Below the pieces are notes generated by a model. The model was not told where the DNA came from. It saw only the letters and a list, made by a program, of their open reading frames with translations, and made no database searches. Position numbers and translations under genes: made by a program. This document shows, one piece after another, positions 36,572 to 51,444 of a stretch of DNA of 64,000 bases (position 1 is its first letter; the number at the start of each line of letters is the position of its first letter). Source of the DNA: Bordetella genomosp. 13 (GTDB taxonomy: Bacteria; Pseudomonadota; Gammaproteobacteria; Burkholderiales; Burkholderiaceae_B); the NCBI RefSeq assembly GCF_007679965.1, contig NZ_VEHL01000010.1:186001-250000 (forward strand), written 5' to 3'.

Positions 36572-37711
36572 TCACTTGTAGGACGTCTTGCTGCCGTCCT
36601 TGTGCCAGGTGAACACTTCGAACTCGAAGTTCGTCAGGTCGCCCTGCTGGTTCCACGAGGCCTTGCCGATGGGGGTGTCGAAGCTGTTCTTGTGCAGGTA
36701 TTCCGCCACCTTGGCGGGATCCGTGCTGCCCGAACCCTTGATGGCGTCGGCGATGACCTGCGTGGCCGAATAGGCGGTCAGCTGGAACGCGCCGCTGGGA
36801 TTGCGCTTCTTGTCCTTGAACGCCTTGACGATGTCGGCGTTGGCCGGGTTCTGCGTGAAGTCGGCGGGCAGCGTGACCAGCATGCCGTCGACGGCGGCGC
36901 CGGCAATGGCGTTGATGTCCGGATTGCCCACGCCTTCCGGGCCCATGAACTTGGCCTTCAGGCCCTGTTCGGAGGCCTGGCGCAGCAGCAAGCCCATTTC
37001 GGGGTGGTAGCCGCCGTAATAGACGAAGTCGACGCCCGCGCTCTTCAGCTTGGTGATGACGGCCGAGTAGTCGCTGTCGCCGGCGTTGATGCCTTCGAAC
37101 ACGGCGACCTGGACGCCGCCCTTGCCCAGCGTGTCGCGCACCGCCGAGGCGATGCCCTGGCCGTACGACTGCTTGTCGTGCAGCACGGCGACCTTCTTGG
37201 GCTTGATCTTCTGCAGGATGAAGTTGGCGGCGGCCGGACCTTGCTGGTCGTCGCGGCCGATCGTGCGGAAGATGAACTCGTAGTTCTTGCCGTCGGTGAC
37301 CGCGGGCGACGTGGCCGAGGGGGTCACCATGACCACGCCCTCGTTGTTGTAGATCTCGGTGGCGGCGATGGTGGCGCCCGAACACACGTGACCCACCACG
37401 AAGCCGATCTTGTCGTTGACCACGCGGTTGGCGGCGACCGGGCCCTGCTTGGGTTCGCAACCGTCATCGATCAGCACGGCCTCCAGCTTCTTGCCGTTGA
37501 TGCCGCCCTGGGCATTGACGCGCTCGATGGCCGTCTCCACGCCCTCGCGCACCATGTCGCCGTACTGGGTCAGCGCGCCCGTGGTCGGGCCCACGACGGC
37601 GATCTTGATGTTCTGCGCGTGCGCGCCGAACGACAGCGTCAGGCCGGCCGCGGCCAGCACCAGGGCAGCGCATGCGGGCGCCAGCTTGAAAATCGATTGT
37701 TGTTGGGTCAT
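36572..37711 (-). CDS. Second branched-chain amino acid-type ABC substrate-binding protein (orphan paralogue)
   Basis: 379 residues, a clear paralogue of the protein at 18020: IKIAVVGPTTGALTQYGDMVREG, LIDDGCEPKQGPVAANRVV, VGHVCSGATIAA, FRTIGRDDQQGPAAANFI and FVYYGGYHPEMGLLLRQASEQGL. The signal peptide ends near residue 32 (GAHA-QN). GGAGGTTCGC precedes the ATG. There are no permease or ATPase genes beside it, so it probably docks on LivHMGF or another complex. It is divergent from a small hydrolase, across a gap with two ATATGCAATG repeats. Confidence 0.9.
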   Translation of the reverse strand: MTQQQSIFKLAPACAALVLAAAGLTLSFGAHAQNIKIAVVGPTTGALTQYGDMVREGVETAIERVNAQGGINGKKLEAVLIDDGCEPKQGPVAANRVVNDKIGFVVGHVCSGATIAATEIYNNEGVVMVTPSATSPAVTDGKNYEFIFRTIGRDDQQGPAAANFILQKIKPKKVAVLHDKQSYGQGIASAVRDTLGKGGVQVAVFEGINAGDSDYSAVITKLKSAGVDFVYYGGYHPEMGLLLRQASEQGLKAKFMGPEGVGNPDINAIAGAAVDGMLVTLPADFTQNPANADIVKAFKDKKRNPSGAFQLTAYSATQVIADAIKGSGSTDPAKVAEYLHKNSFDTPIGKASWNQQGDLTNFEFEVFTWHKDGSKTSYK

Positions 37712-37831
37712 GCGAACCTCCTTTTATGGTCTGTGATCGGCGCGCGGCGAGTAGCCGGCTGCCTTTTCCCGTGCCAGGTCGGGCACCGGCGCAAGCATAC
37801 ACCCAGCCCTGTGGCGGCGCAGTCCGTCCTT

Positions 37832-37855
37832 ATATGCAATGCAGCATATGCAATG
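37832..37855. promoter_or_regulatory. Direct repeats ATATGCAATG upstream of the orphan binding protein
   Basis: ATATGCAATG occurs at 37832-37841 and 37846-37855, a 14-base period, with the palindrome GCATATGC between. It sits in an AT-rich pocket of the 255-base divergent gap, about 120 bases from each start. It resembles a regulator binding site; no regulator is assigned and nothing else is seen in this gap. Confidence 0.4.
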
Positions 37856-37966
37856 GAACATTTATTCGTTTGCGTTGTTTGCCGCGAACGGCATGATCCC
37901 CCGCATGAGCGCGCCAGGCCGTCCCAAGGGCGAGTACCGGAGTGCGCAGCACGAAGGTACCCCCGC

Positions 37967-38551
37967 ATGAGACTGCAACCCATCATCGTTCCCGGGTGGA
38001 AAGACTCCGGCCCCGCGCATTGGCAGACGCTGTGGGAGCAGACGCTTCCCCACGCCGTCCGGGTCCGCCAGCCCGACTGGACCGATCCGCGCCCCGCCAC
38101 GTGGCATGCCGCCGTGGCGGCCGCGGTCGATGCCGCCGCCTGTCCCGCCTTGCTGATCGCGCACAGCCTGGGATGCCTGGCGGTGGCGAACCTGCCCGTG
38201 CCGCTGCGTTCGCGGGTGGCCGGGGCATTGCTGGTCGCCCCGGCCGACGTCGAGCGGCCCGAGCTGCCCGATTGCCTGAAGGCGTTCGCCCCCGTTCCCC
38301 GCCAGTCCCTGCCTTTCCAGAGCGTGGTGGTGGTCGGCGACGACGATCCTTATTGTGCGCTGCAGCGCGCCGAAGGATTCGCGCGGGACTGGGGCAGCCG
38401 ATTCGTGGTGGTGGCGGGCGGTGGCCACCTGAACTCCGACAGCGGACTGAAAGACTGGCCGGCCGGCCTGAAGCTGCTGACCGCACTGCGCCGGCGGGCC
38501 GCCTGGCGGGTGGCGGCGCCGTTGCCGCGCGTTCCGGCGGTTCCCTGCTGA
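37967..38551 (+). CDS. RBBP9/YdeN-family alpha/beta hydrolase
   Basis: 194 residues, the compact serine hydrolase fold. The N-terminal PIIVPGWKDSGPAHWQTLWE is a family signature. The nucleophile elbow is AHSLGCLAV, the acid lies in VVGDDDPYCAL, and the catalytic His is in GGGHLNSDSG. The substrate is unknown. ATG 37967 fits the family start; a longer open frame upstream has no homology-like content. It precedes the dyad-rich region in front of the polyketide synthase, on the same strand. Confidence 0.85.
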   Translation: MRLQPIIVPGWKDSGPAHWQTLWEQTLPHAVRVRQPDWTDPRPATWHAAVAAAVDAAACPALLIAHSLGCLAVANLPVPLRSRVAGALLVAPADVERPELPDCLKAFAPVPRQSLPFQSVVVVGDDDPYCALQRAEGFARDWGSRFVVVAGGGHLNSDSGLKDWPAGLKLLTALRRRAAWRVAAPLPRVPAVPC

Positions 38552-39063
38552 GCTGGTCTGGCCAAGTAAATTTAGTAAGTAAAATTTACAACCCAAAGCG
38601 CTTCCAGGTCGCCAGCCGCCCTCGCGGCACGCAAATTGCAGGTAATTTGCAATCAAATACGACGACTTGCCCGCACTATTGCGGCTGAACCGCAATTTAG
38701 CGTCCTCTTACGCTAGCGAATGTCCGGAAATGCCAATTTGTCCGGTACAACAAGTGACAAATCACCTGATGCGCCGCAACGTGGCGACACGGGGCGCCGG
38801 GATAATTCCCCCTAAAATGCCTTCCTCCCCAGCCCGGCCACGCCGCCGGCCTCGTCTTCCATGTTTTCCTGAACAGGCAAATCCGACACCCGTGATGATG
38901 TAGATCCTCTCCTCCCACTTCGCCAAAACCCGTTATTCGGCTTTTTTTGAATAAATCGGCCCAGAAGTGTGCGGAAAACGCCACTGCTGTTCGTCTCACC
39001 AAAGACCAAGAAAAAATTTTCGAGGCGACCGCTCGGCGGCCTCTCGATGGAAGATAACCTCAT
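38552..39063 (+). promoter_or_regulatory. 512-bp dyad-rich, AT-rich control region before the polyketide synthase
   Basis: No gene is seen. G+C falls sharply: 38561-38600 is 13/40 by my count. Four inverted repeats follow one another: GTAAATTT/AAATTTAC (38566-38589), GCAAATT/AATTTGC (38631-38650), ATTGCGG/CCGCAAT (38678-38696) and TAGCGT/ACGCTA (38698-38715). A TTATTC/GAATAA dyad with a T7 run lies at 38933-38954. Short TGTCCGG repeats occur near 38720-38745. The whole looks like a promoter with several regulator sites for the rightward PKS operon; I found no ops/JUMPstart element. The last 100 bases form the leader. Confidence 0.55.
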
Positions 39064-46683
<7,620 letters not shown>

Positions 46684-46690
46684 GCAACCT

Positions 46691-48040
46691 GTGACCGACA
46701 CGAAGAAGGGCCTGCCGGGATTGACGGCAGGCCTGAAGAACAAGCTTATCCAGCAGGCGCTGGAGCGCAAGTTGCGCCAGGCCGAACAGGCGCAGGACCG
46801 CCAGGCGGCGCCGCCGGTACCCAGGAAGCCCAAGGCCACGATTCCCGACGCCTTCACGCGTTTCGACCAGCATCCGGGCTACCGCCAGCTTCGCATCATG
46901 AACGACGGCGCGGCGCGCATGGGCGTGCGCAGCCCCTTCTTCAAGCTGCACGAAGGGGTGGCGGGCGCCGAGACCCGCATCGCCGGCAAGAACTACATCA
47001 ACTACGCCAGCTACAACTACCTGGGCATGTCCGGCGACCCCGTCGTGGCGCAGGCGGCCAAGGACGCAATCGACCGGTACGGCACGTCCGTCTCGGCCAG
47101 CCGGCTGGTGTCGGGTGAACGGCCCATCCACCGCGAGCTCGAGCGCGCGCTGGCGCAGCTCTATGGCGTCGAGGACGCCGTGACCTACGTCAGCGGCCAC
47201 GCGGCCAACGTCACCACCATCGGGCACCTGTTCGGGCCGCGCGACCTGGTCGTGCACGACGAACTGATCCACAACAGCGTGCTGCAGGGCATACAACTGT
47301 CGGGCGCCAAGCGCCTGTCCTTCCCGCACAACGACGTCGAGGCACTGGACCGACTGCTGACCAGCCAGCGGCACGAGTTCGAACGCGTGCTGATCGTGCT
47401 CGAAGGCATCTACAGCATGGACGGCGACTACCCCGACCTGCCCCGCTTCGTCGAACTCAAGCATCGCCACCACACCTTCCTGATGGTCGACGAGGCGCAT
47501 TCGCTGGGCGTGATGGGCGCGACCGGACGGGGCATCCGCGAGCATTTCGGCTTGCCCGGCAACGCGGTGGACATCTGGATGGGCACGCTGAGCAAGGCGC
47601 TGGCGGGCTGCGGCGGCTACATCGCGGGCGAGACCGCCCTGGTGGAACACCTGAAGTTCCTGGCGCCGGGCTTCCTGTACAGCGTCGGCATGCCGCCGCC
47701 CGTGGCGGCGGCGTCGCTCGCGGCGCTCAAGCGCATGCTGGAAATGCCGCAGCGCGTGGCGGCCCTGCAGCAGCGCGGCGCCCTGTTCCTGGACCAGGCC
47801 AGGGCCGCGGGCATCGATACCGGCTACAGCACCGGCTTCGCGGTGATTCCGGCCATCGTGGGCAGTTCGCTGAAGGCGGCCAAGCTGTCCGAGACCCTGT
47901 TCGAGCGGCGCATCAACGTCCAGCCCATTCTCTACCCCGCGGTGCCCGAGAAGTCGGCGCGCCTGCGCTTCTTCGTGTCCGCCTCGCATACCGAGGCGCA
48001 GATCATGGACACGATCGAGACGCTGGTGCAGGCGCTGTAG
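46691..48040 (+). CDS. Alpha-oxoamine synthase (AONS/serine palmitoyltransferase-like), likely PKS off-loader
   Basis: 449 residues of the PLP fold-type I oxoamine synthase family, which condenses an acyl thioester with Gly, Ala or Ser and releases CO2. Marks: NYASYNYLGMSG, VSGERPIHRELE, the cofactor-binding DEAHSLG (Asp267, His270), and the Schiff-base Lys302 in GTLSKALAGCGGYIAG. About 65 N-terminal residues, basic and Gln-rich, precede the standard ~385-residue core and could dock onto the synthase. GTG start at 46691, 7 bases after the PKS stop and without a clear ribosome site, suggests coupled translation. bioB/D/A are absent, so biotin synthesis is unlikely; release of a PKS-made acyl chain as an aminoketone fits better. 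WcbT of Burkholderia capsule loci is the nearest analogue I know. Confidence 0.88.
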   Translation: MTDTKKGLPGLTAGLKNKLIQQALERKLRQAEQAQDRQAAPPVPRKPKATIPDAFTRFDQHPGYRQLRIMNDGAARMGVRSPFFKLHEGVAGAETRIAGKNYINYASYNYLGMSGDPVVAQAAKDAIDRYGTSVSASRLVSGERPIHRELERALAQLYGVEDAVTYVSGHAANVTTIGHLFGPRDLVVHDELIHNSVLQGIQLSGAKRLSFPHNDVEALDRLLTSQRHEFERVLIVLEGIYSMDGDYPDLPRFVELKHRHHTFLMVDEAHSLGVMGATGRGIREHFGLPGNAVDIWMGTLSKALAGCGGYIAGETALVEHLKFLAPGFLYSVGMPPPVAAASLAALKRMLEMPQRVAALQQRGALFLDQARAAGIDTGYSTGFAVIPAIVGSSLKAAKLSETLFERRINVQPILYPAVPEKSARLRFFVSASHTEAQIMDTIETLVQAL

Positions 48041-48046
48041 GCGCGG

Positions 48047-49357
48047 CTACAGCAGCATCTCGAGCGGCGAGCGTTCGGCCAGCATCCGCTCGACCCCGCG
48101 CTGCACCGCCATCGAGATGCCTTCCCGCGTGTAGAAGCCGCCGTTGACTTGCGTGGTGTGGATCACCACGTTGCGGAAATGCTGGAACAGCGTCATGTCG
48201 GGCGGCTCCGCGTCATGCCAGAACGCGTCCAGCCCGCCCTGGAACGTCAGCCCGGGGAGGTCGTATATGGCCTTGCCCAATGCGATGGTCGGGCGCGCAT
48301 GCACCAGCGCCGAGCCCCCGACCGTGCTGTTCACCGTGACCACGCCCGCGGCATGGCTCAGCAGCGTGGGCAGATGGCCGCTCTCCAGGAACACGACGCG
48401 GTCCTGGATACCCAGCTGATTCGCCAGGCGCCGGACGTCGTGCTCGTGGCGGTCGATGCCCGGATCCAGCGGATGATTCTTCACCACGAGGACCGCATGC
48501 GCGGGCGCGCTCTGCGCGAAGGAGCGCATGACGCGCTCGGCCAGGGTGGCCATGTTGCCGAACAGCGAGTGATGGCGGATCTGCGAATCGCTGTTGAGCT
48601 GCAAGGGCAGCAGGAAGAACAACCGATCCTGCCGGATCAGGGTATTGACGGCCAGCACGTCGCGCCTGGCCCTGCTCCGCGACGACAATGCCTTGCGCAC
48701 GTAGGCGGCATACTCCGTCCAGGCCGAGTGCGGAGCATGCCCCTGGTAGCCGGGATACTGCCACCGGTTGCGCAGGCCGTGCGAGTTGTAGACCACGTCG
48801 TGCCAGGCGCGCACCAGGAAGGACGAGGTGAAGGCCTGGCCGTTGCCGTAGCGCGGCAGGCGCTTGCCCACTTCACGGTACCAGCCGGCGTCGCGCGGCA
48901 ACTGCGAATTGGCGTTGACGCCTCCGCGCTCCAGCGTGAGCCAGTACGGACGGAAATAGCCTTCCTCGAACACGTGCACGCGCAATCCGGATCGCCTTGC
49001 GATCTCGACGCCGCAGCGGTGGATCGGCCGCTGGTCGCCGAACACCACCAGGTCGGTCGCCGCCTTGCGGGCGAACAGCGCCTCGTAGAAAGCCGGCAAC
49101 TGTTCCACCGTGCCGCGATATGCCTCGGCGTCGGGACCGCGCCAGTAGTACTGGTCGCCGACCGTGAAATTGACCTTGGACACGCGGCAGCCCGCATTGC
49201 GCAGTTGCAGGCCCAGCTCCCGGAAAAAGGGCGAACTGACGCCCTGCAGCAGGACGAAGGACCGTTGGGGAGGGCACTGGCCCGTCGCCTTGGGCTCATC
49301 GCGCACGGTGACCGAGATCCCCGCCGAGTCCGTGTTTTCCTCAGTCATAGCCCTCAT
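48047..49357 (-). CDS. kpsS: Capsule Kdo transferase KpsS
   Basis: 436 residues. KpsS adds the first Kdo to the lysophospholipid terminus of group-2 capsules at the cytoplasmic face. Family blocks: VLLQGVSSPFFRELGLQL near the N-terminus, NFTVGDQYYWRGPDA, VVFGDQRPIHR, VHVFEEGYFRPYWLTLE, LVVKNHPLDPG, VVTVNSTVGGSALVHARPTIALG and FQGGLDAFW. The ATG at 49355-49357 overlaps the kpsC stop (ATGA); a second ATG three codons on is an alternative. It is the last gene of the leftward capsule operon, and its stop is 6 bases from the stop of the convergent oxoamine synthase. Some KpsS-like proteins are reported to transfer other ulosonic acids, so a Pse role cannot be excluded. Confidence 0.9.
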   Translation of the reverse strand: MRAMTEENTDSAGISVTVRDEPKATGQCPPQRSFVLLQGVSSPFFRELGLQLRNAGCRVSKVNFTVGDQYYWRGPDAEAYRGTVEQLPAFYEALFARKAATDLVVFGDQRPIHRCGVEIARRSGLRVHVFEEGYFRPYWLTLERGGVNANSQLPRDAGWYREVGKRLPRYGNGQAFTSSFLVRAWHDVVYNSHGLRNRWQYPGYQGHAPHSAWTEYAAYVRKALSSRSRARRDVLAVNTLIRQDRLFFLLPLQLNSDSQIRHHSLFGNMATLAERVMRSFAQSAPAHAVLVVKNHPLDPGIDRHEHDVRRLANQLGIQDRVVFLESGHLPTLLSHAAGVVTVNSTVGGSALVHARPTIALGKAIYDLPGLTFQGGLDAFWHDAEPPDMTLFQHFRNVVIHTTQVNGGFYTREGISMAVQRGVERMLAERSPLEMLL

Positions 49358-51432
49358 GGTTTTCGATAAAGCCAGGCAAGCACATTGCGCCAGGCAGGCA
49401 GGGCCGCCCCGCCGGCCCGCCAGTCGATCAATTCCTGCAGGGCGCGCTCCGGCGTGGTGAAGCGCCGCGTCACCCGGCTGACGTATGTCGGATAGAGAAT
49501 CAACGCCCCGGCCACCAGTTGGTCCAGCGTCAGCACGCGCTGGCGCCTGGCCCGGACGGCGTCCTGCAGCGCCATGTCCTGCGTCAACCCCCACCCCGCG
49601 TAGAACGGCTGGCCATACGTATGGACGGGCACGTCGCGCAGCAGCGCCTCGAAGCCGGTCAGGGAGGTCAGCACGTGGACCTCGTCGACCTGGGCCAGCA
49701 GATCCGGCAGGAACGCCTCGCCGATGATCTCGTCGCACCATTGCCGGGCTTTGTCCTCGTCCTGCCCAGCCCGGCGCAGTTGCGCCTGCACGTCCGGATG
49801 GGGCTTGTACAGGATGTACGCGTCGGGCCGCGCGCGCCGCACGGCCTGCAGCAACTGCAGATTGTGCCGGATGCCGCTATGCCCGTATCGGATGGAGGCG
49901 TCCGTCTCGACCTGCCCCGGCACCAGCAGCACAGGATTCTCCACGTTCGGCCGTTGCCAACCCGGCACGCCCGACAGATTGTATTTGGTGATCTTTGCCG
50001 CGCACAGCGCCAGGCGCAGCGCGGCCGCACGCGCCAGCAGCGCCGGCGGGTACTCGCCATGGGCAAGCAGTTGCTCCAGGCGCGACGCGGCCGTGGCATC
50101 GTAATAGACACCCACATCGTCCTGTACCCAGGACAAAGGCCGCACCAGGCTTGCGCCCAGTCCGACCGAGCGCAGGAACCCGTCTTCCAGCCGGATCACC
50201 GGCTGCGTCGCGCCGGATGCCGCCAGCGCCTGGTCGTGACGGCGTCCCCACGCCACCACGGCGCGGGCGCTGGCCGCCGCCTGGGCGGGTGTGCTCTCGA
50301 AGCGTACGCGGCTGCCCGCGAAGAACTGGCGCACGAACGGCCGTTTCCAGAGGGAGAAGTCCAGGCCGCAAAGGTCGCGCGCAAAGCGCTGCCGCATCTG
50401 CCTCTGCAAAGCGAGCCAGGCCAGCACCCGTTCGGCCTCGCATGGCTGGCCCGTCTCCGGATCCACGTACCGGCTGTAGTCGACCAGCGCGGCATGGACC
50501 AGTCGTTCCAGCGTCGTCGCGCCCCGCCGCGCCGGGGCAGGCAATGCGTCCTGGGTCAGCCCCCATCCGGCGTAGAACGGCATGCCGAACACGCGCACCG
50601 GCCGGCCCCACATCAGCGCCTCGAATCCCAGTTGCGACGTGACGACATACACGCACCTCGCGTGCTCGAGCAGCCCGGCGGGATGGACATCGTCCGCCAT
50701 CACCGTGACGCGCGGCAACGTGCGCACGTGCGCCAGATCGAAATGCCCGCGCTTTCGGCCCGCCAGGACGTCCGGATGCACCTTCAGCACGACCGCGCAG
50801 TCCGGATGCTCCGCCAGCGCCGCGTCGAGCATGCGTTGGAAGCTGGATGCGTCGGCCGCGCCGCCGCGAATGGAGGCGTCCCCGCGCGTCTGGTCGGCCA
50901 CGAGGACGAAATCGCCGGGTATGCCCGGCGTGGCGTCCCGGGCCTGGTTGTACTTGGACACGCGGCCGGCCCGCCAAGCGCGCATCAGCGCGACGGCGCG
51001 CGCTTCCTTGCCGGAATCCCAGCCGGCCACGTCGCCGATCAGCGCTTCCAGGCGGCAGGCGCGCGTGCAATCCAGGTAGAGCCCGATATCGTCGAACACC
51101 ACAGACAACGGGGGATCGTCGCGCCCCAGCGCCACCGACCGCAGGAAGCCGTCCTCGACGTGGCCTACCGTCATGCCCTTGCGCGCGGCGTAGCGTTGCG
51201 CGCGCAGGGCGCTGGGGCGCCAGCCCCACGCAAGGACGCGATCCGATGGCGAGGTCCGGAAGGGCTTGCCGTGGTGGATTTGGAAATCGGGAAAGAACGC
51301 CGCCAGGCGCTCGATCCGGCGCACGCCGCGGGACAATGCGATCAGGCGCGGGACTTCACTGGCGGCAGGCGCGACGCCAGCCGCAGTCAAGCCCGGCCCC
51401 CGGCAACAGCAGACAGTGCGACGTGCATGCAT
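49354..51432 (-). CDS. kpsC: Capsule beta-Kdo transferase KpsC (two tandem GT modules)
   Basis: 692 residues, the usual length. KpsC extends the poly-Kdo linker with alternating linkages, each half being a GT-B module. The two modules show the same motif series: EDGFLRS at 93 and 416, DASIR at 186 and 511, K(V/P)HPD at 217 and 543, TS-x-x-GFEAL at 265 and 589, and FYAGWGLTQD at 286 and 610. Both appear intact. The start ATG 51432 has only a G-rich run upstream and lies 12 bases after the preceding 1,196-residue gene. The extreme N-terminus (CCCRGPG) is unusual. Confidence 0.93.
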   Translation of the reverse strand: MHARRTVCCCRGPGLTAAGVAPAASEVPRLIALSRGVRRIERLAAFFPDFQIHHGKPFRTSPSDRVLAWGWRPSALRAQRYAARKGMTVGHVEDGFLRSVALGRDDPPLSVVFDDIGLYLDCTRACRLEALIGDVAGWDSGKEARAVALMRAWRAGRVSKYNQARDATPGIPGDFVLVADQTRGDASIRGGAADASSFQRMLDAALAEHPDCAVVLKVHPDVLAGRKRGHFDLAHVRTLPRVTVMADDVHPAGLLEHARCVYVVTSQLGFEALMWGRPVRVFGMPFYAGWGLTQDALPAPARRGATTLERLVHAALVDYSRYVDPETGQPCEAERVLAWLALQRQMRQRFARDLCGLDFSLWKRPFVRQFFAGSRVRFESTPAQAAASARAVVAWGRRHDQALAASGATQPVIRLEDGFLRSVGLGASLVRPLSWVQDDVGVYYDATAASRLEQLLAHGEYPPALLARAAALRLALCAAKITKYNLSGVPGWQRPNVENPVLLVPGQVETDASIRYGHSGIRHNLQLLQAVRRARPDAYILYKPHPDVQAQLRRAGQDEDKARQWCDEIIGEAFLPDLLAQVDEVHVLTSLTGFEALLRDVPVHTYGQPFYAGWGLTQDMALQDAVRARRQRVLTLDQLVAGALILYPTYVSRVTRRFTTPERALQELIDWRAGGAALPAWRNVLAWLYRKP

Positions 51433-51444
51433 CCCCCCGCGCGG

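Noticed and set aside
37862..37966. Upstream extension of the small hydrolase frame
   Set aside because: The frame is open further left, but the family N-terminus starts at 37967, and the extra part overlaps the divergent binding-protein gene in antisense.
38900..39063. JUMPstart/ops element of RfaH-controlled capsule operons
   Set aside because: No GGCGGTAGC-type sequence was found before the PKS or in the kpsT-pseB gap. The true start of the leftward operon lies outside the window, so its leader cannot be judged.
46691..48040. Assignment of the oxoamine synthase as biotin enzyme BioF
   Set aside because: The fold and motifs are shared, but there are no bio genes nearby, the protein has a 65-residue N-terminal extension and it is coupled to a PKS gene.
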